A stretch of 64,000 bases of DNA from Acinetobacter sp. P8-3-8 (GTDB lineage Bacteria > Pseudomonadota > Gammaproteobacteria > Pseudomonadales > Moraxellaceae). The stretch is from contig NZ_AFIE01000002.1 in assembly GCF_000214135.1 (NCBI RefSeq), positions 62,001-126,000 of the forward strand, in the 5' to 3' direction. This document shows positions 8,174 through 17,784 of the stretch, piece after piece. Positions within the stretch are counted from its first letter, which is position 1. Each line of letters starts with the position of its first letter. A program made the translations under genes and the position numbers. The notes beneath the pieces are model-generated. The model saw only the letters and a program-made list of their open reading frames with translations. It was not told the DNA's origin and searched no databases.

Positions 8174-10218
8174 GACAGCGGAGTTGTAGGTTTATGAATT
8201 TTTGCAACTTGTTGAATCAGTTGTGTTGCTGAGAATGTTCCTGTAAAGCGTAATTCACGAATTTCTTGAGCATTCTCATTTAAAAACAACATGGTGGGTG
8301 GCCCTAAAATTTCACGTTGTTTGAGAATGCTGTCCTGAGATTCGTTATAAGTGGTTAAATCCAATTGAATTAAAGTAAAACCTTTTAAAGCCTCTTGTAC
8401 ATCTGTACGGGGAAAAACTTCTTTTTCAATTGGTTGGCAGGCCACACACCAGTCGGCATAGACATCAATAATAATCGGCTGACCTAACTGTTTTGCATTG
8501 ACTAAAGCATTTTCAAGTTCAGTTGCTGTAGTGACTTTATGCCATGTTAAATGTTGCGTTTGGCTATGCTGAATTTGATAAGCTGAATAACTTTGTTGAA
8601 TATTCCAAATTGCTGCCACTAAACTGATTAAAGCAATAAAGATTAAAATAATTTTATTGCTTGTTTTTTCAGTATCACGCAAAGCATTGAACAGATAGAT
8701 TGCAAGGGCAATACACAAGAGGGCGAAAATTGCAGAATATAGTGTAGACGGAAGCATTGGACGAATAAAATACAAAGCGACCATGAGCATAACAAAGCCA
8801 AAACTGACTTTAATACGATCCATCCATTTACCCGGTTTAGGTAGTAATTTTGAACCAAAGACACTAGCAATAAATAGTGGTAAACCTATACCTAAACCAA
8901 GGATAAATAAGTATAAACCACCTAGAAAAGCACTTTTAGATTGTGAAACGAATAACAATGCTCCTGCCAAAGGCGCACTCATACATGGGCCTACAATGAG
9001 TGCAGAAAGTGCTCCCATTGCAATTGCACCATATACAGTGCCTGCTTTTTGATTATTTTGTAGATTACTCAGTTTTTGGCTGATGGCTTGTGGCAAATTG
9101 AGTTGATATAAACCAAATAAATTGAGCGCCAAAACAACAAACAGGACAGCAAATAATGAAACAATCCAAGGACTTTGGAACCAGCGTTGAAAACTATAAC
9201 CAATTTCAGCAACGACAATACCCATGATGGCATAGACAACAGCCATGCTCACAACAAAGCTGAGCGCAATAACAACCGCTTTATAGCCTTTGGCACGTTG
9301 GATAATAATACCTGAGAGGATTGGAATTAGAGGTAAAGAGCAAGGTAAGAAGGCCAGTAAAATACCTAATCCAAAAAAGACTAAGAGATTGAGGATCAGT
9401 GAATCTTTAGAAAGGAGTTTAAAAAAGGATTGATCATCATTCCATTGTAATGACGTTGTACTGTTATTAGTTGTATTTTGATCTGTTACAAGCTCAGAAT
9501 TTGTATAACTTGTAATGACAGTGCTTGAGTCCGTAGATTCTTTTAGCTGAGCTTGATTTGGATTAATTTCACTTGCTGAACTGTTAATCGAACGATCTGA
9601 ATCCTCGGCCTTATTTTCAGCTAAACTCTTGTTTTGATTTGACTGATTCGTTGCCAAATCAGTTTTTATATCTGAATTTTGCTTGTTTAATTTATCTTTT
9701 GATTTACTGTCACTCGATTGAGTGAGCAATGATTCTGAATTGCTATTGCTCAGTAAGTTTTTCGTCGCGGTATTTGTTGATGCATTACTTTGTGGAAATA
9801 AACCATCTGCATCTGTGCTGATTGTTTTACGTTGCAAGGGATAACATAGACCATCCGCTGAACATCCTTGATACATCACCAAATATTTTGAATTGGGTTT
9901 TACCTGAATTTGCGTAGTGACTTGGTCATAATGAACTTCTGTTTTACCAAAGGTAGGATCATCCTTTATATGGCCCTTAGGCAAGTTCAATGGAATACTT
10001 TTGTTGTTTACACTGACCTTAAACTGATCATGGTAGAGATAATAATGTGGTGCAATTGTCCACTTGAGTTGTGCTTTATTTTCGGAAATAGATTCAGCAG
10101 AAAGCTGAAAGGCTTGATCTGGAGGTAAAAATTCAGTATTTGCTAAAGCAACTGTATTCACTGTATTAAAAGCCAATACAGTCATGCATATAGCATTCAA
10201 CAACATTCGCAACTTCAT
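8170..10218 (-). CDS. dsbD: Protein-disulfide reductase DsbD
   Basis: DsbD carries electrons from cytosolic thioredoxin across the inner membrane to periplasmic DsbC/DsbG and TlpA-type proteins. All three modules are visible in this 682-residue protein: the alpha domain with redox Cys in YQGCSADGLCYP, the transmembrane beta domain with FLPCSLPLIPIL and GPCMSAPLAGALLF, and the gamma thioredoxin domain with ADWCVAC (about C591 and C594). Between alpha and beta is an unusual Ser/Asn/Gln/Lys-rich linker of about 110 residues. Start 10218 places MKLRML at the signal peptide; ATG 10239 is a possible longer start. It is divergent from the response regulator gene. Confidence 0.93.
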   Translation of the reverse strand: MKLRMLLNAICMTVLAFNTVNTVALANTEFLPPDQAFQLSAESISENKAQLKWTIAPHYYLYHDQFKVSVNNKSIPLNLPKGHIKDDPTFGKTEVHYDQVTTQIQVKPNSKYLVMYQGCSADGLCYPLQRKTISTDADGLFPQSNASTNTATKNLLSNSNSESLLTQSSDSKSKDKLNKQNSDIKTDLATNQSNQNKSLAENKAEDSDRSINSSASEINPNQAQLKESTDSSTVITSYTNSELVTDQNTTNNSTTSLQWNDDQSFFKLLSKDSLILNLLVFFGLGILLAFLPCSLPLIPILSGIIIQRAKGYKAVVIALSFVVSMAVVYAIMGIVVAEIGYSFQRWFQSPWIVSLFAVLFVVLALNLFGLYQLNLPQAISQKLSNLQNNQKAGTVYGAIAMGALSALIVGPCMSAPLAGALLFVSQSKSAFLGGLYLFILGLGIGLPLFIASVFGSKLLPKPGKWMDRIKVSFGFVMLMVALYFIRPMLPSTLYSAIFALLCIALAIYLFNALRDTEKTSNKIILIFIALISLVAAIWNIQQSYSAYQIQHSQTQHLTWHKVTTATELENALVNAKQLGQPIIIDVYADWCVACQPIEKEVFPRTDVQEALKGFTLIQLDLTTYNESQDSILKQREILGPPTMLFLNENAQEIRELRFTGTFSATQLIQQVAKIHKPTTPLS

Positions 10219-10328
10219 AATTCCAAGTCTTTCTATCATTTAAATTCATTATCCATAATTTCAGATTAAGAGAACATTAATCTGAGTTTTTCTTTGTACA
10301 ATAGTGTACTGAGTTTTTGGGAGCGTGC

Positions 10329-10997
10329 ATGTTTATTTTACTGGTTGAAGACGATCCATATATTGCAAAAAGTATTTGCTTGTCTTTACAGCATCTGAAT
10401 TTCTCAGTTGAACATGTAACGACAGCTAAAGATGCAGATTATTTTGTGAAAAATACAGCGGTTGATTTGTGTCTGCTGGATTTAGGTTTACCAGATGAAG
10501 ATGGTTTAATATTACTGAAAAATTGGCGTGATCAGCATATTCAAGTGCCTGTTCTTGTTTTAACGGCACGTAATAAAACACAACAATGCGTAGATGCTTT
10601 AAATTATGGTGCAGATGACTATCTCACTAAACCTTTTGAATTATCAGAACTCATTGCCAGAATTCATGCATTGGCTAGGCGTCATCGTGGTTTTGCATCT
10701 AATCAAATTAAACAAGGTGCTTTGAAAATAGATACTGCGACGCAGCAAGTGTTTTTACAAGATCAAATTTTAAATTTATCTAGACGTGAATACACCTTAC
10801 TTGAAATTTTTATGATGCATCCAAATCAAGTGCTGAAAAATGAAGTGCTGATCGATAAAGTTTATGGTTTTCAAGACAATATTGAAAGTAATGCTTTGAA
10901 TGTACATGTTTTTCACCTTAGACAAAAAATAGGTGCTCAATATATTCAAACTATTCGAGGCGTGGGTTATCTCTTTCAAGTTGAATTAGAAAGTTAG
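10329..10997 (+). CDS. OmpR/QseB-type response regulator
   Basis: This 222-residue protein has a receiver domain with acidic pair EDD at 7-9, phosphoacceptor D51 in LLDLGLP and a conserved Lys in YLTKPF, then a winged-helix DNA-binding domain with LSRREYTLLE and VHVFHLRQKIG. It most resembles the QseB/PmrA branch. The start at 10329 is set by GGGAG 5 nt upstream; an in-frame TTG at 10317 overlaps that site. It pairs with the kinase at 11148, but an unusual 150-bp gap separates them. The signal sensed is unknown. Confidence 0.9.
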   Translation: MFILLVEDDPYIAKSICLSLQHLNFSVEHVTTAKDADYFVKNTAVDLCLLDLGLPDEDGLILLKNWRDQHIQVPVLVLTARNKTQQCVDALNYGADDYLTKPFELSELIARIHALARRHRGFASNQIKQGALKIDTATQQVFLQDQILNLSRREYTLLEIFMMHPNQVLKNEVLIDKVYGFQDNIESNALNVHVFHLRQKIGAQYIQTIRGVGYLFQVELES

Positions 10998-11068
10998 GGC
11001 TTTGAATTCATCTATTTATTTGGTTTTAGTTCCAAATAATCGATTTATAAATTATTGAAGAGATTTGA

Positions 11069-11114
11069 TTGTTTTGTCGATATATTGTTTTGTCGATATA
11101 TTGTGTTGATATAT
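11069..11114 (+). repeat. 16-bp tandem repeat in the regulator-kinase gap
   Basis: TTGTTTTGTCGATATA occurs twice head to tail (11069-11084 and 11085-11100), followed by a degenerate third copy (TTGTGTTGATATAT). It lies 34 bp before the kinase start codon. It could be a regulator binding site or a slippage-prone tract. Confidence 0.8.
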
Positions 11115-11147
11115 CTTGCATTTTTGTGCTTAGTTTGTGATGTCTAG

Positions 11148-12536
11148 ATGATGAAAAATTACAGTCTAAAATGGCGGTTAGTTCTCAGCATTACCTGTGC
11201 CTTTATTCTTGTATGGGCTGTGGCTTTTGCTTGGCTGTATCTTAATTTAGAAAAGAAAATGACAGAAACCTTGGACGAGCGATTATCTGCATCTGCGCAT
11301 ATGGTGTCACGTTTACTCAGTCAAATTCCAGCAGAACAATTGGCGAAGTCTGCTAAACCGATGGTTTCAGAACTCAGCCAACAAAATTTGATTGCTTGTG
11401 AAGTGTCTTATTTTAGTTCTGATGTGATTATTAATCATCACGTTGTTGCACGTACCAAAGGCGCACCTGATGGATTGGCGAATCGTGCAGAGGGCTTTAG
11501 TACGTGGATTCAAAATGGCACTGAATGGCGTAGTTTTGTATTAAAAAAAGATCAATTACAAGTGGTTGCTGCTGAGAAAATTACGCTCAGAAATTCATTA
11601 TTAGCTGAGATTTTAAAATCTATTTTATACCCACTCATTTTGACATTAATTCTCTGTATTGTTTTAATTTTATGGATTGTCAAAGCTGAATTTAAGCCGA
11701 TTGAGAAAGTTACACAATCACTCAATCAACATCAACGAAATGAGACACATGAACTTGCATTTTTATCCAATCTTAAGGTTGAAAGTATTCCCAATGAAAT
11801 TCAACCTTTTATAGAAAATATGGTTGAATTGGTCACTCGTTTAAAAGAAAGTTTAGAGAATGAAAAGAACTTTAGTGCCTATGCTGCGCATGAATTAAGA
11901 AGCCCATTAACTGCGATTAAAACCAATGTACAACTGAGTAAAATGATTGCAACGCAACAGCAGGAAAACGGTCAAAATACTGAGATTATTCACATTCTCA
12001 ATGATGCGGAAAGTAGCATTCTCCGTTATCAAAATTTGTTAGAACAATTGCTGATTTTAAGCCAAACAGAGCATCAACAAAATTTATATATCGAAGCTAC
12101 GGATTTAAAAATTTTATTAGATGATGTTCTGATGCAGTTACAAGTGCAATATCCTGAAATTTATAGCCAAATTGATTTAGATGAAGATTCATTGACTGTA
12201 ATTGATATGTCATATACAGCGATGATGATTGTGCTACGCAATATTATTGAAAATAGCTTGAAGCATTCGAAAAATTTGGATCAACAAAACCCACAAAAAA
12301 TTAAGATTTTTCAAAAGGGACAACAGCTTTATATCCAAGATTTTGGCATTGGCTTAGATCAGCAAGAATTGAGTTTGGCAACGAAACGTTTTTGGCGTAA
12401 GGATTCTTTACAGCAAGGTTATGGTCTAGGCTTGGCTTTGAGTCAAATCTTGTTAGAACAACAACATTTTCAGCTTCAATTTGAACAAACCCAACCTCAA
12501 GGTTTAACGGTGATGATTAATTTTCAACCAGACTAA
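11148..12536 (+). CDS. Sensor histidine kinase (QseC/PmrB-like)
   Basis: This 462-residue inner membrane kinase has TM1 about 11-32, a periplasmic sensor segment about 33-155, TM2 about 157-178 and a HAMP-like linker. The H-box has phosphoacceptor H248 in YAAHELRSPLTAI, followed by the N-box in RNIIENSLKHS, and G-boxes DFGIGL and GYGLGLAL. It should phosphorylate D51 of the neighbouring regulator. The sensor part carries no domain I recognise. ATG 11148 and 11151 are adjacent alternatives. Confidence 0.9.
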   Translation: MMKNYSLKWRLVLSITCAFILVWAVAFAWLYLNLEKKMTETLDERLSASAHMVSRLLSQIPAEQLAKSAKPMVSELSQQNLIACEVSYFSSDVIINHHVVARTKGAPDGLANRAEGFSTWIQNGTEWRSFVLKKDQLQVVAAEKITLRNSLLAEILKSILYPLILTLILCIVLILWIVKAEFKPIEKVTQSLNQHQRNETHELAFLSNLKVESIPNEIQPFIENMVELVTRLKESLENEKNFSAYAAHELRSPLTAIKTNVQLSKMIATQQQENGQNTEIIHILNDAESSILRYQNLLEQLLILSQTEHQQNLYIEATDLKILLDDVLMQLQVQYPEIYSQIDLDEDSLTVIDMSYTAMMIVLRNIIENSLKHSKNLDQQNPQKIKIFQKGQQLYIQDFGIGLDQQELSLATKRFWRKDSLQQGYGLGLALSQILLEQQHFQLQFEQTQPQGLTVMINFQPD

Positions 12537-12803
12537 TTGTTGTTAAGGGTTTTTAATGACTATTAATGACCGTCACTAATTGAAGAATTAGTATTAGGAA
12601 GATCAAAATCTGATTGTCTAGAGCCTTTTAAATTACAAAATAATTTTAAATGACAAAATAATTTTTCAATACGTTATGTTTTTGAATAGATGACGAGGTG
12701 ACTCGTCATTCAAGATGATTCATTTAAGTTTGATTACTTTCATAAAAAAGCAAGGTAGAATCGTGCTTTAGTATTTATTTTCCAAAAGGAATTGTGCGTC
12801 GTT

Positions 12804-13439
12804 ATGAATTATAAAAGATCCTCAGTGATGGAAGAAAAGATGCAACAAAATCGTGAGATGATTTTAAAATCTGCACGGGAATTAGTTGCACACGGAGGAT
12901 TTAAAGATGCACAAATTCAAGCGATTGCAGATCGAGCAGGGATTTCTAGTGGTTTAGTTTATCGTTATTTTGAAAATAAAAACCAAGTTTTGATCGAAGT
13001 ATTAAATGCGGCGATTCATATTGAAGTCAGTATTTTGAATGATATTGCCCATACTGATCAGACGGCTATAGAAAAATTGCATCGTGCCGTCACAACCTTT
13101 GTCAAAAGAGCAATGAACAGTCCTCGCTTATCCTATTCTTTACTTTTTGAACCTGTCGATCCTAAATTTGAATTAGAACGGTTTCAAAGTAAGCAATTGA
13201 TTAAAGAGAGTATTATCAAAATACTGACTGAAGGGCGACATTCTGGAGAATTCATTTTTGAAGATTTGAATACCACAGCGCTTTGCGTCGTGGGCGCGAT
13301 GACATTTGTAGTGATTGAGCCTTTAAGTATTGCCAAAACAAAGATGTTTGATCAAACTTATAAAGAATATTTTGTGAAACAAATTGCTGATTTTTGTTTA
13401 CAAGCGGTTCGGGTTAAACATGGTCATGCTCAGGATTAA
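12804..13439 (+). CDS. TetR-family transcriptional regulator
   Basis: About 211 residues. The N-terminal HTH spans roughly residues 15-60 (ILKSARELVAHGGFKDAQIQAIADRA, then GLVYRYFENKNQ), a standard TetR signature. The C-terminal ligand domain includes SLLFEPVDP, a pattern seen in TetR proteins near lipid or stress genes. Start choice is uncertain: ATG 12804 has AAAAGGA 13 nt upstream, TTG 12792 is too close to it, and ATG 12828 is possible. The following methyltransferase starts 2 bp after its stop, so they form an operon. Confidence 0.85.
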   Translation: MNYKRSSVMEEKMQQNREMILKSARELVAHGGFKDAQIQAIADRAGISSGLVYRYFENKNQVLIEVLNAAIHIEVSILNDIAHTDQTAIEKLHRAVTTFVKRAMNSPRLSYSLLFEPVDPKFELERFQSKQLIKESIIKILTEGRHSGEFIFEDLNTTALCVVGAMTFVVIEPLSIAKTKMFDQTYKEYFVKQIADFCLQAVRVKHGHAQD

Positions 13440-13441
13440 TC

Positions 13442-14119
13442 ATGGCAAAAGATTTTAACAATCCGCTGGTTGTTGATGGATATGATGAACATATTCGTAA
13501 ACTCATTCCAGGTTATGAATTGATTCACTTACAAGTTCATGCACTCTTAGAAAGTTATTTAAATGAATATGCACATATTTTGATTGTCGGTTGTGGAACA
13601 GGTTTTGAGTTGCAATATTTACTTGAACAGTTCCCAAAATGGACATTTACCGCAATTGATCCTGCATTAAATATGCTTGAAAAGGCACAAAACCATATTC
13701 AAACACGCGCATTATCAGATCGCGTCAACTTTATTCATGGGGATACTGCAATTTTAAATTCAAGCCATGAAAAGTTTGATGCAGCACTTGCAATACTCGT
13801 TTCACATTTTGTTCCTGTTGAAAATAAAGCAACTTTTTTTCAGGATATTGCCGATAGTTTAAACCCGAATGGATTTTGTATCAGTGTAGATCTAACTCAA
13901 ATATCTACTCAGGATGAATTAAAAGTATTAAAAAACATCGCCTTAAAAACAGGACTTTCTGAAAAACAAAGTCAGGCCATGATTGAGCGTTTAGAATATG
14001 ATTTTCATTTGATCAGTGCTGACGATCTATTGGATTTATATCAGCAATCAGGTTTAAAGCAGAGCAAAAGTTTTACTCAAATTTTAAATTATTATGGGTT
14101 TATGGGTTTTAAAGCATAA
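13442..14119 (+). CDS. Class I SAM-dependent methyltransferase
   Basis: This 225-residue soluble protein has the SAM-binding glycine motif IVGCGTGFE near residue 45, an acidic residue ending strand 2 (TAIDPALNML) and motif LAILVSHFVP around residue 115. The substrate cannot be read from sequence. It is co-transcribed with the TetR regulator just upstream and followed by a terminator, so the pair is a self-contained unit. Confidence 0.85.
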   Translation: MAKDFNNPLVVDGYDEHIRKLIPGYELIHLQVHALLESYLNEYAHILIVGCGTGFELQYLLEQFPKWTFTAIDPALNMLEKAQNHIQTRALSDRVNFIHGDTAILNSSHEKFDAALAILVSHFVPVENKATFFQDIADSLNPNGFCISVDLTQISTQDELKVLKNIALKTGLSEKQSQAMIERLEYDFHLISADDLLDLYQQSGLKQSKSFTQILNYYGFMGFKA

Positions 14120-14120
14120 A

Positions 14121-14146
14121 AAAACCGAGCTTTACTTCGGTTTTTT
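14121..14146 (+). terminator. Terminator after the methyltransferase gene
   Basis: AAAACCGA (14121-14128) pairs with TCGGTTTT (14137-14144), followed by more T. It begins directly after the stop codon. It may also serve the convergent plsB gene. Confidence 0.8.
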
Positions 14147-14220
14147 ATATCGTATTCATCTATTTCAAGTTATTCGATGCTTAAATTCTCAGATGTATTT
14201 AAGTATTTAAACCACTTTCA

Positions 14221-16395
14221 TTAGGCTTCTTTGGGTAAATTCATCTCATATAAATGTGCAAATGATGTCAGTAAGCTCAGTGAACCATCAGATTGAATAA
14301 TGTTAATATTTTGATTTTCAATCGAAATTAAACATTCAGCAACAAAGTATTCTAAAAGTTGATCAATTTCAGCTTGAACCTCAACACCATCCCATTTTAA
14401 ATAAAATTGTTTTTGAACATTCACATAGTTTTCAGCAATCAAATTGAATAATTGTTGCTTTTCAATGGTCAGGATTGATTGTTCAAGCTGATTTTTCAAT
14501 AAACTGGCAATCAACGCAGGCAAAATCACGGTATGAATAATATTATTACTAAAATATTTGAGTAGTGCTGCTTGAGTGTCCGCAACTTTGATCCAGCGTT
14601 CATTATCATGTTCAATAAATTCAATTTGTTTAAGTTTTAACACATATTGAATGATTTCATGATTGGAAAGTGCTGTAATTTTCATACGATCATCATAACG
14701 ATGATGTTGAAGTAAATGACGGAATTGCTCTAAGCGTAATAGCACTTCACGTTCTGAAAGCGCATGAGTCGGCGCATTCAATAAAACCAGTGAAACTAAA
14801 CTGACAGGATTAATCACAACGGCTTTATTAATATTTTCAAGGATTTCATTTGCGACATCATTAATTGACGTTTTTACAGATTCAGGTAGTTCATCTTGTA
14901 AGGCCACATGTTTCGGTGCTTGATTTTTATTTAAAATATCATTTAAAAATACAGGTTCACCAAAGTTTACATGAACGATTCCAAACACTTTTTCAATTTT
15001 TTGAATTGATTTTAATAAACCAAAAAGTGATTCAGCTTGTTTTTTCTGACCGCCTAATTCCTTGATATAGGATGAACCTTCCATCAATTTTTCATAACCA
15101 AAATAAGTTGGAATAAAGACAATAGGTTTACTATGACCACGTAAATGACTCTGAATGGTCATGGCAAGCATGCCTTTTTTCGCGGGTAGCAATAAGCCAG
15201 TACGGGAACGACCGCCTTCAATAAAATATTCTAAAGGTGTATTTCGGCTGAGTAAGCTATAAATATATTCTTTAAATACAGAAGTATAAAGCGCATTACC
15301 GTTAAAACTACGACGTATAAAATAAGCACCTGCACCACGCATTAATTGCCCAACGATAGGCATATTTAGATTAATCCCTGCGGCAATATGCGGCACCATC
15401 AAACCACGCTTATAGATCACAAAGGACAATAATAAATAATCGATATGACTACGATGACATGGTGTGTATACAATTTCATAATCTTTGGCAAGCTCACGCA
15501 CGGTATCAAAATGATGAACCTCAATACCATCATAGAGTTGCGTCCATAATTTGGTTAATGCAATTTCACCAAATCGTAAGGTGGAATAAGAAAAATCTGA
15601 AACGATTTCATCTAAATAACCTCGTGCCAAACTTTCAGCAGCATTAACACTGATTTTTTTATGGATACTTTCAGTCAAAATGGCTTGTTTTACGGCATCA
15701 GTCGTCATCAGTTTGTTAATCACATTACGACGATCTGATAAATCGGGCCCTAAAATGGCTTCTTTATATTGATAAAAAGATTTATTTAATTCAGTCACAA
15801 CATAATGTGCAGGAGCAAAGTTTGGTGCAACTTCAAGTGAAGTATTGATTAAACTTCTTAAAGATATGGCTTGATGAAATTCAATATAATTCTCACGCCC
15901 ATATAACGTGATATTAATTGCTTGTTTAATTCCTGTAGGCTTAGTCCATGCATCTGCCATCAGTGCTTTATACCAACTGTCCTCATTCTCTGGTGCGCGA
16001 CCCCATAGAACCGTCACAGGAACCAATAAAACATCAGCTTCAGGGTGTTTAAGTAGATATTCAACTAGGCGAATTAATTTATCTGGATAATATGCCGAAG
16101 CATTAGACTTACTGGCTTCAAGCGTCAGAAAAGAATCATCTTCTTGATAGTCACCCATGCTTAAAGGTGCAAATGCAGGACTTAAATTTCTTTTCTCGGT
16201 CTCATTATCAATCAAGACTTTATTTGAGGTCGAATCATCTTGGATAACATAGCAAATTGGAAAAGCATTCGATGAATCGCTATTTACTGTATTTTCAAGT
16301 GCTTGTGTATCACCCAAAATTTGTGGGGAAACAATTTTATCTAGAATTTTTTTAGTGAATTGACGATAAAATTTTTGATAAGCATTTGTTGCCAT
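14221..16395 (-). CDS. plsB: Glycerol-3-phosphate 1-O-acyltransferase PlsB
   Basis: PlsB starts phospholipid synthesis by acylating sn-glycerol-3-phosphate at the inner membrane. The 724-residue protein contains the acyltransferase block I CHRSHID (H314, D319), block III in FIEGGRSRTG near residue 405 and block IV with VFIPTYFGYEK. It is somewhat shorter than the E. coli enzyme (807 residues), with an acidic, poorly conserved stretch at residues 30-100. It is monocistronic, with a 226-bp gap to the divergent cysK. Confidence 0.94.
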   Translation of the reverse strand: MATNAYQKFYRQFTKKILDKIVSPQILGDTQALENTVNSDSSNAFPICYVIQDDSTSNKVLIDNETEKRNLSPAFAPLSMGDYQEDDSFLTLEASKSNASAYYPDKLIRLVEYLLKHPEADVLLVPVTVLWGRAPENEDSWYKALMADAWTKPTGIKQAINITLYGRENYIEFHQAISLRSLINTSLEVAPNFAPAHYVVTELNKSFYQYKEAILGPDLSDRRNVINKLMTTDAVKQAILTESIHKKISVNAAESLARGYLDEIVSDFSYSTLRFGEIALTKLWTQLYDGIEVHHFDTVRELAKDYEIVYTPCHRSHIDYLLLSFVIYKRGLMVPHIAAGINLNMPIVGQLMRGAGAYFIRRSFNGNALYTSVFKEYIYSLLSRNTPLEYFIEGGRSRTGLLLPAKKGMLAMTIQSHLRGHSKPIVFIPTYFGYEKLMEGSSYIKELGGQKKQAESLFGLLKSIQKIEKVFGIVHVNFGEPVFLNDILNKNQAPKHVALQDELPESVKTSINDVANEILENINKAVVINPVSLVSLVLLNAPTHALSEREVLLRLEQFRHLLQHHRYDDRMKITALSNHEIIQYVLKLKQIEFIEHDNERWIKVADTQAALLKYFSNNIIHTVILPALIASLLKNQLEQSILTIEKQQLFNLIAENYVNVQKQFYLKWDGVEVQAEIDQLLEYFVAECLISIENQNINIIQSDGSLSLLTSFAHLYEMNLPKEA

Positions 16396-16621
16396 GTGAT
16401 TCTCAAAATATTTTTAATGCGCTTATTATGCTTTATTTCTTATACAGTTGTGCAAGCAGATTTGATGACAAATCAGTCAAATAGTTGAATAATATAACTA
16501 AGTTTATGATTTGTAAAAATAAACAATTCGTATAACTAAATATTTTTAGAGAATATCTAATATCGATAAAAAAGCGATATGATAGGATCAATATCACTTA
16601 CTTAAAATTCAAGGACAGATT

Positions 16622-17620
16622 ATGGCGACAGATCCAAATTTCCCACAAACAGAAAATCTAGGCATCGCAGTATATAGCAATAACGCAGATGCAATCGGTA
16701 ATACACCTTTGGTACGTATTAACCGTTTAATTCAAGGTGGAGCGACAGTTTTAGCGAAAATAGAAAGCCGAAATCCTGCATTTTCAGTAAAAGACCGTAT
16801 CGGTGCTGCCTTGATTGCAGATGCTGAAGCGAAAGGTTTACTTAAAAAAGGCATGCATATTGTAGAGCCAACCAGTGGCAATACGGGGATTGCATTGGCA
16901 TTTGTGGCAGCAGCAAAAGGCTATGATATTACTTTGACCATGCCTGCGAGCATGAGTATTGAACGCCGTAAAGTGTTGAAAGCTTTAGGAGCTCACTTAA
17001 TTTTAACTGAGCCTGCTAAAGGTATGAAAGGTGCTGTTGAAGAAGCTGTACGTTTAGCAACAGAGCAACCTGAAAAATACTATTTACCGCAACAGTTCGA
17101 AAACCCAGCCAATCCAAAAATCCATGAAACAACCACTGGCCCTGAAATTTGGGCAGCAACAGATGGTAAAGTTGATATTTTGGTTGCAGGTGTCGGTACG
17201 GGGGGAACGATTTCAGGTATTTCTAGTTACTTTGAAAATGTGAAGAATCAACCGATTTATTCTGTTGCTGTAGAACCAGCGGATTCACCAATCATTGGGC
17301 AAACTAAACGTGGTGAAACCTTAACGCCAGGGCCACATAAAATTCAGGGGATTGGCGCAAACTTTATTCCTAAAAACCTAGATTTAGATTTAGTGGATGA
17401 AGTGATTGCCATTGGAAACCAAGAAGCGATTGATTTCGCACGTCAAAGTGCCATTCAAGAAGGTATTTTCGTGGGGATTTCAAGTGGTGCAGCTTTAGCT
17501 GCCGCATCTCAATTGGCTGCACGTCCTGAAAATGCAGGAAAAACCATTGTGGTGGTACTTCCAGATGCAGGTGAACGTTATTTATCATCAGTATTGTTTG
17601 AAGATATTTCAGCAGATTAA
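16622..17620 (+). CDS. cysK: Cysteine synthase (O-acetylserine sulfhydrylase)
   Basis: This enzyme makes L-cysteine from O-acetylserine and sulfide with PLP. The 332-residue protein has the PLP lysine K57 in SVKDRIG, the substrate loop PTSGNTG, the phosphate-binding GTGGTISG and the C-terminal GISSGAA. Overall it matches CysK rather than CysM, although the N-terminus is about 18 residues longer than in E. coli. The upstream region has a palindrome TATCG-N9-CGATA close to the likely promoter, a possible regulator site. A long-stem terminator follows. Confidence 0.92.
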   Translation: MATDPNFPQTENLGIAVYSNNADAIGNTPLVRINRLIQGGATVLAKIESRNPAFSVKDRIGAALIADAEAKGLLKKGMHIVEPTSGNTGIALAFVAAAKGYDITLTMPASMSIERRKVLKALGAHLILTEPAKGMKGAVEEAVRLATEQPEKYYLPQQFENPANPKIHETTTGPEIWAATDGKVDILVAGVGTGGTISGISSYFENVKNQPIYSVAVEPADSPIIGQTKRGETLTPGPHKIQGIGANFIPKNLDLDLVDEVIAIGNQEAIDFARQSAIQEGIFVGISSGAALAAASQLAARPENAGKTIVVVLPDAGERYLSSVLFEDISAD

Positions 17621-17660
17621 ACCTTTCAGGGCGTAATCCGTTTGAGTCAATATTGATTAA

Positions 17661-17738
17661 GACCTATCTAATTCTGTATAGCTATATGAATGTTCGTTTT
17701 ACATATCATATAGCTAGAGTAGAAGGTAGGTCTTTTTT
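17661..17738 (+). terminator. Long-stem terminator after cysK
   Basis: GACCTA (17661-17666) pairs with TAGGTC (17727-17732), and inside it an 11-bp perfect arm TAGCTATATGA (17679-17689) pairs with TCATATAGCTA (17706-17716). Six T follow (17733-17738). The stem is longer and more AT-rich than usual. Confidence 0.7.
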
Positions 17739-17784
17739 ATTATGCTTATTTATAAAGTAGTTGTTTATAAATAATGTCATAAAA

